A stretch of DNA of 64,000 nt from CAXXOK01 sp964584315 (lineage in GTDB: Bacteria > Bacillota > Clostridia > Christensenellales > Aristaeellaceae), in contig CAZOZO010000006.1 of assembly GCA_964584315.1 (NCBI GenBank), positions 1 to 64,000 on the forward strand, in the 5' to 3' direction. Below are positions 27,489 through 35,444 of this stretch, one piece after another (position 1 is the first letter of the stretch; each line of letters begins with the position of its first letter). The notes beneath the pieces were generated by a model that was not told the origin of the DNA, made no database searches, and saw nothing but the letters and a program-made list of their open reading frames with translations. The position numbers and the translations under genes were made by a program.

Positions 27489-27505
27489 AACGTCACACAC
27501 TCCTT

Positions 27506-28363
27506 TTAGTACAGCCGCTCAAAGCTCTTGTGCGCGTCGGGCGTAAAGTAGATGAGGCCGTCGCTGCTGTAGACCAGCCGCCTGTCGCTGCGCCTGCCAT
27601 TCTCGGTGTCCACGTCGCACTCATACCAGCGGCGGCCCTGTGCGCTGGGCAGAAGCCCTTCGCGGTTGCCAAAGCTGTCTCCGCCGATGGCATAGCCCGG
27701 GGCCACGTCGTTCAGGTTGTTCTTCTTGGCAGACCAGCCCAGCGCCTTGGCGTCGTCGCGGGTCAGGTAGTTGTAGGGCAGTTGCCCATAGCGGTGCAGG
27801 TAGGCGGCCACGTCGTCCGCAGCGGTGTATGCGCCGTACTCGTCCAGCGCAGCGCCGCTCGCGTCGCCGCTGGCAACCGCAGGCGCGCCCGCCTGCGGGG
27901 GGCTGCCCTCTACCACCACCTGCGTGAAGGTGGTGTAGTGGTCGTCCGAATAATAGATCAGGCCATCGCTGGAAAACACGATGCGCAAGCCGTTGCGGTA
28001 GCCGCCGTCCGAGTCGATGTCGCACTCCGTCCAGGTGCGGCCCTTCGCGTCGGGCAGCGTGCCCTCGTAATTGCCGAAGCGGTCGCCGCCGATGGATTTG
28101 CCCGGTGCGACCTCGTCAAGGTTGCCCGCGCGGTTGTCCCAGCCCAGCGCCTGCGCCTCCCGCTTGGTGATGTAGTTATCCGGCAGCCGCCCGTATACGC
28201 TCAGGTACACGGCTACCTCCGCCATGGAGGTATATGCGCCGCTTTCCTCGACCGCGTATTGCGCGGCATCCACGCGGATGGCCTTCGCCCCTGCCAGCGC
28301 GGATGCGGACAGCACCAGTGTGGCGGCGATCAGTAAAATCAGCACTCGTTTGAGTATCTTCAT
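27506..28363 (-). CDS. Secreted ribonuclease with two tandem barnase domains
   Basis: A 285-residue exported protein. A Lys/Leu-rich signal peptide ends near residue 26 (ALAGA). Barnase domain 1 spans ~41-149 and domain 2 ~176-285, joined by a Gly/Ala/Pro linker. Both keep the whole catalytic set. Against barnase Glu73, Arg83, Arg87 and His102, domain 1 has Glu113, Arg123, Arg127, His142, and domain 2 has Glu248, Arg258, Arg262, His278. Lys27 of barnase is Lys67 in domain 1 but Arg202 in domain 2. Single-domain barnase is ~110 residues, so this is a true in-frame duplication. AAGGAGG precedes the ATG. It lies 48 bp after the PHP gene and 17 bp before barstar. Activity of each domain is inferred from residues. 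Confidence 0.93.
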   Translation of the reverse strand: MKILKRVLILLIAATLVLSASALAGAKAIRVDAAQYAVEESGAYTSMAEVAVYLSVYGRLPDNYITKREAQALGWDNRAGNLDEVAPGKSIGGDRFGNYEGTLPDAKGRTWTECDIDSDGGYRNGLRIVFSSDGLIYYSDDHYTTFTQVVVEGSPPQAGAPAVASGDASGAALDEYGAYTAADDVAAYLHRYGQLPYNYLTRDDAKALGWSAKKNNLNDVAPGYAIGGDSFGNREGLLPSAQGRRWYECDVDTENGRRSDRRLVYSSDGLIYFTPDAHKSFERLY

Positions 28364-28411
28364 GGCAAGCCTCCTTCAGCGGCGACGGTGTGTCGCGGTG
28401 CGAGCCTGGCC

Positions 28412-29278
28412 TTACAGCGCGATGGGGCTGCACCATGCGCTCCTGCCCTGCGCGTCGATCACTTGACAGCGCACGAAGCGCTCGCCCAGTTCGGGGTTCA
28501 GGCGGTAGCGCGCGGTGGTCATGCCGTTGCCCTTGACCAGCTCGCCGGGCGCCCACGCAAGGTTGGAGTAAAAATGCACGCGGCTCGCGGGTGAGCAGCG
28601 CACGGTAAACACCCCGTCCTCCACGGTCAGCTGCTCGATGCGCGGCCCCTGGCTGGCATAGAACAGGCCCTTGTCCATGGCGGCCTTGATGGCCTCGGGG
28701 GTCAGCGCGTCCGCCTGTATCATGGTAAAACCGCCGCCGGGCTCGCCATCGTACTCGTGGCTGTCGTCCGTGGCGACGAAGGGATACAGCTTGCCGTGCG
28801 CGGCGGTGATATCGAGGATGTTGGAACTGTCTTGCCTCAGGTAGCTCATGGTGTTGAATATCTCGGCGGCGACGGTGTCGTGCAGCGCGGTGAGCGTCGC
28901 CAGCGTGTTGAGCGACCAGTGCGGGTGCGCCACGATGGCGCGGCCGCCGCAGCGGTTGACGGCCTCGATGCCGTTTCGCGGCCCGTCCTCATAACGCAGG
29001 AAGGGAAGGAGGTTTTCTGTCATGCCAAAGCCGACGATGTGCACCACCTCTTCCGGCAGGCAATAGTCCAGCTCGATGCCCGGCATGACCAACATGCCGC
29101 CCACCATATGGCTTTGGGGAACAGTCACGGTGCGGTGGTCGGTGATGGCGATAAAGTCGTACCCCAGCGCGCGGTAGACCTCGACGACCTCGGCTGGCGC
29201 TTTCACGCCGTCGCTCTCGGTGGAGTGGCAGTGCAGGTTCCCCTTGTAGAACGGTTTCGACTCGTCAAAAATGCGCAT
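28412..29278 (-). CDS. PHP-domain metal-dependent phosphoesterase
   Basis: A 288-residue PHP protein. The metal site motifs are LHCHSTESDG (HxH), AITDHRTV, an IVAHPHWS stretch and the late DSHEYDGE. These fit the YciV/TrpH-like group acting on nucleotides or phosphate monoesters. The C-terminal ~80 residues (from about 205) form an extra beta-rich domain. GGAGGGG precedes the ATG at 29278. It follows the promoter at 29299-29325 and may be cotranscribed with the barnase and barstar genes (48 bp gap). Substrate not readable. Confidence 0.88.
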   Translation of the reverse strand: MRIFDESKPFYKGNLHCHSTESDGVKAPAEVVEVYRALGYDFIAITDHRTVTVPQSHMVGGMLVMPGIELDYCLPEEVVHIVGFGMTENLLPFLRYEDGPRNGIEAVNRCGGRAIVAHPHWSLNTLATLTALHDTVAAEIFNTMSYLRQDSSNILDITAAHGKLYPFVATDDSHEYDGEPGGGFTMIQADALTPEAIKAAMDKGLFYASQGPRIEQLTVEDGVFTVRCSPASRVHFYSNLAWAPGELVKGNGMTTARYRLNPELGERFVRCQVIDAQGRSAWCSPIAL

Positions 29279-29298
29279 ACGTCCCCTCCTCGGCAGCC

Positions 29299-29325
29299 AT
29301 TATACCATAGCGCGCCGGAATGCAA
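29299..29325 (-). promoter_or_regulatory. Promoter of PHP-barnase-barstar unit
   Basis: Minus-strand TATAAT (29299-29304) with extended TATGG element, and TTGCAT (29320-29325) with a 15-bp spacer. The short spacer is offset by the extended -10. Confidence 0.55.
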
Positions 29326-29482
29326 CAGGCCGCCCCTCGCCCCGTTCCACAGAGCGTAGCGGCGGCAAACCGCGATGCGGCGCGCATTTGTCTGCATCAT
29401 CCATTCCCTATTTCGGCGAAAATTTTCGCCTTTTACAACGGGCAGCGGTCGAGCGGCAAAGCGCCAAACGCGTTCCCGTGTC

Positions 29483-29923
29483 TCACTTCGCGGGCGCGTC
29501 CGCCTCGGCAAGGCGCGCCAGCACCCAATCCATCCGGCGGGCCAGCTCGTCCGCAGTAGCGCGGTAATCCGCCAGCCCTGCGCCATACGGGTCGCTGACG
29601 GGCGGGTCGAACGCCAACACGCGAGCCGTCGGGCAGCGCTCACGCGCCACGCGGGCGATGCCCTCGTTCATGGCTATCACCAGTCGCGCGTCACGCGCGA
29701 GGAAGGCCGTAAACGGTTGCGCCACATGGCGGGAAAGGCTCAGGCCGCGCTCCTTCATCGCATAAAAAGCGCCGTCGCTGGCGGCGGTTCCCTCCAGCGC
29801 GTGGATGCCCGCCGATTCGGCGCGCCAGGGCAGGCCGCGCTTCTCGCACAGGTCGTTGAACAGGGCGGCGGCCATGGGGCTGCGGCAGGTGTTGCCGCTG
29901 CAAACAAAAACGACGTCTGGCAT
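29483..29923 (-). CDS. Low-molecular-weight phosphatase, likely protein-arginine phosphatase (YwlE-like)
   Basis: A 146-residue phosphatase. The P-loop is CSGNTCRSP (Cys8, Thr12, Arg14), and the general acid Asp lies in DPPVSDPYGAG. Thr at this P-loop position (Ile in tyrosine phosphatases) is what gives B. subtilis YwlE its phosphoarginine specificity. It would therefore counter McsB-type arginine phosphorylation, though no McsB gene is in the window. It follows sua5 by 119 bp, the common Firmicutes order. ATG at 29923 follows AGGAGG. Confidence 0.88.
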   Translation of the reverse strand: MPDVVFVCSGNTCRSPMAAALFNDLCEKRGLPWRAESAGIHALEGTAASDGAFYAMKERGLSLSRHVAQPFTAFLARDARLVIAMNEGIARVARERCPTARVLAFDPPVSDPYGAGLADYRATADELARRMDWVLARLAEADAPAK

Positions 29924-30042
29924 GGGTCGGCCTCCTTGCCTGATATGATTGGATCCGGGCGCGTCTCATAGCATCCTGCGTGCAGGGCGGAGGCAAGGCG
30001 CAGTCTTTCCCGCACTTCGCGAAGCAGATGAAATTCCAACCG

Positions 30043-31077
30043 CTACACGTCCAGCACGCGGAACGCCGCGGCGCGGCACATGCGGTTCATGATCGCCAGC
30101 CCGATGCCCTCGGTGGCCACCGCCTCGCAGAGGATCACGTCCACATGCTCGTCATCCATGCGGCGCAGGGCAGCGAACAGCGCGCGGGCAATGGTCTCGG
30201 GCTGCTTCAGGCTGCCGATGGGCAAAACCGCAAGCCCTTCGTAGCTTGCGGCGTTCTCCGCAAATGCCAGTATTCGCGCCGTTTTACCGGCTGCCACGGC
30301 CTCGCGGTACAGCCCCGTACACGTTTCGCCCACGGTTTCGGGCGTGCCCCGCACCAGCGTAAGCTGGCCCTTGGGCGCATAGTGACGGTACATCATGCCC
30401 GGGCTCACGGCCACCTCGCCCTCGCGCAGCGGGCGCATCACGCTGCCCGCCACGCTCACATCAGGCAAATACGCGGCCAGCATCTCGCGCGTGACCCCGC
30501 CGGGCCGCACGATGGTGGGCACATCGCCCGCCAGGTCGAGCACCGTGCTCTCCAGCCCTACTTCGCATTCGCCCCCATCGAGGATCAAAGGTACCCGCCC
30601 GCGCAGGTCGTCCAGCACATGAGCGGCCGTCGTGGGGCTTGGCCTGCCGCTGCGGTTGGCACTGGGCGCGGCCACGGGCACACCGCAGGCCGTGAGCAGT
30701 GCCAGCGCTACGGGGTGGCTGGGCATGCGCAGGGCCACGCTTTGGAGGCCCGCATTCGTCTCGGGCGGTATGACCGGCTTTTTGGGCAGCAGCAGCGTGA
30801 GCGGGCCCGGCCAAAACGCCACCATCAGCGCCCGCGCCCGCGCATCCACCCATGCCAGCGGCTCCGCCGCTTCGGGCGAGGCGATGTGCACGATCAGCGG
30901 GTTATCGGCGGGGCGGCCCTTGGCCTTGAAAATGCCGCCGACCGCCGCGGCGTCCAGCGCGTTTGCGCCCAGCCCGTACACCGTCTCGGTGGGAAAGGCC
31001 ACCAGCCCGCCCTGCCGCAAAATGGCCGCCGCTTCCGAAATGGCTTCGGCGGTCGGCATCAGCACCCTTGTTTCCAT
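30043..31077 (-). CDS. Threonylcarbamoyl-AMP synthase, Sua5 type
   Basis: A 344-residue enzyme that makes threonylcarbamoyl-AMP for the t6A37 tRNA modification. The YrdC domain reads GGLVAFPTETVYGLGANA, KGRPADNPLIVHI, VALRMPSHPVAL and APSANRSGRPSPTTA. The C-terminal Sua5 domain (residues ~210-344) follows, ending in FRVLDV. Its ATG overlaps the prfA stop (TAATG), showing coupling. The length is that of the two-domain Sua5, not the short YrdC. Confidence 0.94.
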   Translation of the reverse strand: METRVLMPTAEAISEAAAILRQGGLVAFPTETVYGLGANALDAAAVGGIFKAKGRPADNPLIVHIASPEAAEPLAWVDARARALMVAFWPGPLTLLLPKKPVIPPETNAGLQSVALRMPSHPVALALLTACGVPVAAPSANRSGRPSPTTAAHVLDDLRGRVPLILDGGECEVGLESTVLDLAGDVPTIVRPGGVTREMLAAYLPDVSVAGSVMRPLREGEVAVSPGMMYRHYAPKGQLTLVRGTPETVGETCTGLYREAVAAGKTARILAFAENAASYEGLAVLPIGSLKQPETIARALFAALRRMDDEHVDVILCEAVATEGIGLAIMNRMCRAAAFRVLDV

Positions 31078-32147
31078 TATTCCGCCTGCTCCCCGTATTC
31101 CTTCAGCTTCTCAGCCTGCTCCGCCAGCGTGAGCGCCTCGATCAGCTCGGAAAGGTCGCCGTCCATCACGTCGTCAATCTTATACAGCGTAAGCCCGATG
31201 CGGTGGTCGGTCACGCGCCCCTGCGGAAAGTTGTACGTTCGGATACGCTCGCTGCGGTCGCCCGTGCCGATCTGGCCCTTGCGGTGGGCGGCATAGGCTG
31301 CGTCCTTTTCGTCGCGCAGCTTTTGGTACAGGCGGCTCTTGAGCACCATCATGGCCTTGGCGCGGTTCTTGATCTGGCTCTTCTCATCCTGGCAGGTCAC
31401 AACCAGCCCCGTTGGCAGGTGCGTGATGCGCACGGCGCTGTCCGTGGTGTTGATGCACTGGCCGCCGTGGCCGGTGGAGCGGTACACGTCGATGCGCAGA
31501 TCGGCGGGGTTGATGGTGATCTCCACATCCTCGGCCTCGGGCAGCACGGCCACAGTGCAGGTGCTGGTGTGGATGCGCCCGGACGCTTCGGTACTGGGCA
31601 CGCGCTGCACGCGGTGCACACCGCTCTCAAACTTCAGGCGGCTGAACGCACCCGCGCCCCGCATGTTAAAGATGGCCTCCTTGACCCCGCCCAGCTCCGT
31701 CATGTTGTAGCTGACCGGCTCCAGCTTAAAGCGGTTGCGTTCCGCATAGCGGGTATACATGCGCAGCAGCAGCGCGCCAAACAGCGCCGCCTCGTCGCCG
31801 CCCGCGCCTTGCCGGATCTCGACCACCACGTTTCGGTCGTCGTCGGGGTCCTTGGGTAGCAGCAGCAGGCGCAGCGCATTTTCCTGTTGGGTTTTGAGCG
31901 TCGCCAGCTCGCTTAGCTCCTCGCGGGCCATATCGGCCATATCGGGCTGGTCGAGCATTTCTTTGGCTTCCTCGATGCCTTGGAGCGTCGTCTGGTATGC
32001 GTCGTAGGCCGTCACGGCGGGCTCCAGCGCGGCATGCTCCTTGAGCAGCTTTTGGTAGTTGTCCGTATCGGCGATGATCTCCGGCTGCCCGATGGCTACG
32101 CCCAATTCCTGATACCGGCCGATCATCCAGTCAAACTTTTCAAACAT
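31077..32147 (-). CDS. prfA: Peptide chain release factor 1
   Basis: A 356-residue factor that ends translation at UAA and UAG. The GGQ motif is present (YRSTGHGGQCINTTDSAVR), and the codon-reading loop has PST (VPSTEASGRIHTS), which places it with RF1, not RF2. The Gln of GGQ is modified by PrmC, whose gene sits directly upstream in the same operon. A short in-frame helical N-terminus and the Lys/Arg-rich end (SERIRTYNFPQGRVTDHRI) are typical. AAGGAGG precedes ATG 32147. Confidence 0.97.
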   Translation of the reverse strand: MFEKFDWMIGRYQELGVAIGQPEIIADTDNYQKLLKEHAALEPAVTAYDAYQTTLQGIEEAKEMLDQPDMADMAREELSELATLKTQQENALRLLLLPKDPDDDRNVVVEIRQGAGGDEAALFGALLLRMYTRYAERNRFKLEPVSYNMTELGGVKEAIFNMRGAGAFSRLKFESGVHRVQRVPSTEASGRIHTSTCTVAVLPEAEDVEITINPADLRIDVYRSTGHGGQCINTTDSAVRITHLPTGLVVTCQDEKSQIKNRAKAMMVLKSRLYQKLRDEKDAAYAAHRKGQIGTGDRSERIRTYNFPQGRVTDHRIGLTLYKIDDVMDGDLSELIEALTLAEQAEKLKEYGEQAE

Positions 32148-32229
32148 GGGGCTCCTCCTTGCCTTTGGTCGCGCGGCAGCATATGCGCCGCGCTCCGTCC
32201 TTCCCTCCCTGCGGCCCGTTTGGGCATCG

Positions 32230-33081
32230 CTAGGTGGGGAACGCCTCGGCGAGGCGGGCGGTCACAAACCGCTCCATGCCGTACAGGTCGCGGTGGATAG
32301 CCGCGTCCGTTAAAAACCCTTTCTCCGTAAACAGCGCCGCAACCTGCGCGGCCTGTTTGTCGCCCACCTCCACCATCAGTTGACCATGGGGGGCCAGGCA
32401 TGCAGGCGCATCAGCCGCCAGCCTGCGGTAAAAGTCCAGGCCATCTGCGCCGCCATCCAGCGCGAGTCGCGGCTCGTGCAGCACTTCCGGCTGGAGTGTT
32501 TCGCACGCGGCGCTGCCTACATAGGGCGGGTTGCAAACAATCAGGTCAAACCGCTCGCCCTGCACGGGCGCGAGCAGGTCGCCCTGTACGAAGCGTACCT
32601 CCGCGCCGTTTTGAGCGGCATTGACTGTCGCCACGGCCAGCGCGTCCGCGCTCACATCGGCGGCGGTCACGTCCGCGTCGGGGCGCATGCGCTTGAGCGT
32701 AACGGCGATAGCGCCGCTGCCGGTGCACAGGTCAAGCACGCTGGGGGCGGCGTGCCCCTTCATCGCAAACAGGGCCAGCTCGCAGAGCATCTCCGTCTCC
32801 TGCCGGGGGATCAGCACACGGCCATCCACCGCAAAATCGAAACCGAAGAAGCACTGCGTACCCAGCAGGTATTGCAGGGGCTCCCGCCGGGCGCGCAAAA
32901 GCAGGAGCGAACGATACCGTTCCTCCTGCTCGGGCTTCAGGCTTTCCATCGCGTGCAGGCGCAGGTTCAGGGGCGAAAGGCCCGTGGCTTCGCCAAGCAG
33001 CGCGAGGGCGTCGACCTCGGGGTCGGGCACGGCGGAGAGCGCCTGCCGCCCCAAGGCGATGGCCTCACGGATGGTGGTCAT
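32230..33081 (-). CDS. prmC: Release factor glutamine N5-methyltransferase
   Basis: A 283-residue SAM-dependent enzyme that methylates the GGQ glutamine of release factors. SAM motif VLDLCTGSGAIAVTL, and the substrate-binding NPPYV in LIVCNPPYVGS. The helical N-terminal substrate domain (REAIALGRQALSAV) is complete. It starts 1 bp before the yqhQ stop codon and is followed by prfA 82 bp on, the standard prmC-prfA pairing. Confidence 0.95.
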   Translation of the reverse strand: MTTIREAIALGRQALSAVPDPEVDALALLGEATGLSPLNLRLHAMESLKPEQEERYRSLLLLRARREPLQYLLGTQCFFGFDFAVDGRVLIPRQETEMLCELALFAMKGHAAPSVLDLCTGSGAIAVTLKRMRPDADVTAADVSADALAVATVNAAQNGAEVRFVQGDLLAPVQGERFDLIVCNPPYVGSAACETLQPEVLHEPRLALDGGADGLDFYRRLAADAPACLAPHGQLMVEVGDKQAAQVAALFTEKGFLTDAAIHRDLYGMERFVTARLAEAFPT

Positions 33082-34203
33082 TCAATCGATGGCGGCGGAA
33101 AGCGGCTGCGCGCCGCCTTCGGCGGGTTGGCTTTCAACGGGTTCAGGCGCGGGCTGCTCAGCGGTGCTCGCCGCCGTATCAGTCGCTGCGGGCACGTAGT
33201 CCGGGTCGCTCTCGGCATAGCCTTTGAGCACGGCCCAGCCCTCGGGCGTGCGCGCGGCGTGCTTGGGCATGCCGTGCAGCGCCACGTTCATGGCCACGAT
33301 GGCGCACTCCACCATCTCGTCCGTGGGGGGGCGGGTGGTCAGGCGCTGCATCTGCATGCCAGGCCAACGCAGCGCGCGGGCCAGCCTGCTCTCGCTGTGC
33401 GCAAGGCCCTTGAGCACTTCATAGCTCACGCCCGCCACGATGGGCAGCAGCGCCAGGCGGCTCAGCAGCCGCCAGATGAACGAGTTACCCTGATAGCCCA
33501 CCAGCGTAAAGAGCACGATGGAGATCACGAACACGATCAACAGGAAGCTGGTACCGCAGCGGGGGTGGAGAGTGCCGAATTTCTGCGCGTTGGCGGGGGT
33601 CAGCGGCAGGTCGTTCTCGTTGGCATACACGGTTTTGTGCTCTGCGCCGTGGTATTCGAACGTGCGGCGCACCTCCGGCACCTTGGCGCAAAACAGGATG
33701 TAGCCAATCAGGATCAGGATGCGCAGGATGCCGCTTAGCAGGTTCACCAGCCAGCTCATGGACGCCTCCGGCCAGAAGCCTTTCAGCAGCTTGGCGAACA
33801 GCTCCGGCAGCACAAAGAACAGGCCGATGGACAGGATCACGGCCAGCACGATGGCCACGCCCATCACGATCTTGTCGATGCCTTTGCCCAGCGTTTTGCT
33901 GAGCCATTTTTCAAACTTGGTGGGTTCCTCGTCCAAAAGGCCGAGCATGTCAGTGCTCTGCTGAAGGGTGTTCATACCCATGCTGAGCATGGTGAGGAAG
34001 TTGACCGTGCCGCGCACAAAGGGCAGACCCATCCACGGGTGCTTTTTGGCGGGGCTCACGTAATCGTTGCGGCGCACCACGATGGTATGGTCCGGGCGGC
34101 GCACGGCGATGGCGATGGCGTCCGGCGCCTTCATCATCACGCCCTCCATGACCGCCTGACCGCCGATATCCACTCGCTTGCAGCCGTTTTGCTGTTTGAT
34201 CAT
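33082..34203 (-). CDS. DUF1385 membrane protein (YqhQ family)
   Basis: A 373-residue integral membrane protein of unknown function. Diagnostic features are DIGGQAVMEGVMMKAPDAIAIAVRRPD at the start, GTVNFLTMLSMGMNTLQQSTDM, and the EYHGAEHKTVYANEN..LHPRCGTSFLLIVFVISI stretch with conserved His/Cys residues. Four or five membrane helices are visible. The C-terminal ~80 residues are Ala/Glu/Pro-rich. Upstream of prmC in the same run, a conserved Firmicutes order. AAAGGAACC precedes the ATG. Confidence 0.9.
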   Translation of the reverse strand: MIKQQNGCKRVDIGGQAVMEGVMMKAPDAIAIAVRRPDHTIVVRRNDYVSPAKKHPWMGLPFVRGTVNFLTMLSMGMNTLQQSTDMLGLLDEEPTKFEKWLSKTLGKGIDKIVMGVAIVLAVILSIGLFFVLPELFAKLLKGFWPEASMSWLVNLLSGILRILILIGYILFCAKVPEVRRTFEYHGAEHKTVYANENDLPLTPANAQKFGTLHPRCGTSFLLIVFVISIVLFTLVGYQGNSFIWRLLSRLALLPIVAGVSYEVLKGLAHSESRLARALRWPGMQMQRLTTRPPTDEMVECAIVAMNVALHGMPKHAARTPEGWAVLKGYAESDPDYVPAATDTAASTAEQPAPEPVESQPAEGGAQPLSAAID

Positions 34204-34298
34204 CCGCTTTGGTTCCTTTCCGCCCGCAAAGCGGGCACCTGTTGCAATTTCGACGGGGATGCCTGTATCTCCTGCCCAAAGGCCACTTGGCCTACAGG

Positions 34299-35246
34299 CT
34301 AGAACTCCATCTTGAGGCTACGGCGGAACAGCCCGTCCAGCACGCCGCGCGGCTCAGCCTGCTCATAGAGCACCTGATAGACGGCGCGGCAGATAGGCAG
34401 CTCCACGCCTGTGCGAGCCTCCAGCTCCAGCAGCGCCTTTACGGTAAAGTAGCCCTCGGCCAGCTCGGTATAGGGCTGGCCCGTTACGGCGCACTCGCCA
34501 AAGCGTCGGTTGTGGCTGTAGGGTGAAAACACGGTGGCCTCATAGTCGCCCAAATGGCACAGGCCATAGGCGCTCAACTCGTTTCCGCCCATGGCGGCGA
34601 TCAAACGCGCCACCTCGCGCGTGCCTCGGCTCATCAGCGCGCCCTTGAGCGTGCCCAGCCCCAGTCCGTCCAGCGCGCCAGCCGCGATGCCCACCACGTT
34701 TTTGGCCGCCGCACCCAGCTCGTTTCCGATCAGGTCACGGCCATAGTAGAAGCGGATCAGCTCGCCTGAAAACGCGTCGATCAGCATGGCCTTGAGCGCC
34801 TCGTCCGCGCTGTCGATCACCATGCAGTTGGGCACACCGCGCACAAACTCCTGCACGTGTCCGGGGCCGATCCACACAGCCACGGGCTGCTCAGTGCCCA
34901 GCACGTCCGCCACCACTTCGGTCAGGCGGTCGCCCGTGCCGATCTCCAGCCCCTTCATGCATAAAACCAGCGGCGCGCCGCGCAAAACCTCGCGCTGTTC
35001 GTTCAGGAACGCTCGCAGCCCTTGCGAGCCGATGGAAATGAGATACGCTTCCGCGCCGGCCTCCAAAACGCCTGTGAGCACCACGCGCTCCGGCAGGGTA
35101 ACCAGCCCGTTGGTGCGCGTCTCTCGAAACGCGCGCATATGCGCCGAGCCCTCGCGCCCATAAAGCGTCGCCTGATGGCCAAGCCTGTCCGCATACCAGG
35201 CCAGAAAAGAGCCCCAGCGACCGCAACCCACGACCGTTACCCGCAT
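34299..35246 (-). CDS. gpsA: NAD(P)H-dependent glycerol-3-phosphate dehydrogenase
   Basis: A 315-residue enzyme that reduces dihydroxyacetone phosphate to glycerol-3-phosphate for phospholipid synthesis. Rossmann motif VVGCGRWGSFLAWYA; catalytic Lys in ELGAAAKNVVGIAAG; the C-terminal domain includes CHLGDYEATVFS and NRRFGE. GGAGG lies 8 nt before ATG at 35246. First of the leftward run that continues with yqhQ, prmC, prfA and sua5. Confidence 0.94.
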   Translation of the reverse strand: MRVTVVGCGRWGSFLAWYADRLGHQATLYGREGSAHMRAFRETRTNGLVTLPERVVLTGVLEAGAEAYLISIGSQGLRAFLNEQREVLRGAPLVLCMKGLEIGTGDRLTEVVADVLGTEQPVAVWIGPGHVQEFVRGVPNCMVIDSADEALKAMLIDAFSGELIRFYYGRDLIGNELGAAAKNVVGIAAGALDGLGLGTLKGALMSRGTREVARLIAAMGGNELSAYGLCHLGDYEATVFSPYSHNRRFGECAVTGQPYTELAEGYFTVKALLELEARTGVELPICRAVYQVLYEQAEPRGVLDGLFRRSLKMEF

Positions 35247-35382
35247 GTCTCATCCTCCTGCGCGATATCATAACACGTCGCACCCCCTATGGCAAGGTTA
35301 GCCGTCCCACAGGTTGTAAACCTTCTCCGCCTTCATGAAACCGCCGGAAAACGGTTTCACCCGTGCCAAACCCGTTTATTAA

Positions 35383-35412
35383 TTGACGGAATATGGTAAA
35401 CCGTTGTATGAT
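35383..35412 (+). promoter_or_regulatory. Promoter of the HerA-like ATPase gene
   Basis: TTGACG and TATGAT with an 18-bp spacer, about 30 nt before the start. Confidence 0.6.
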
Positions 35413-35444
35413 ATACAAAAGCACAACACAAGGGAGGGTCAGTC

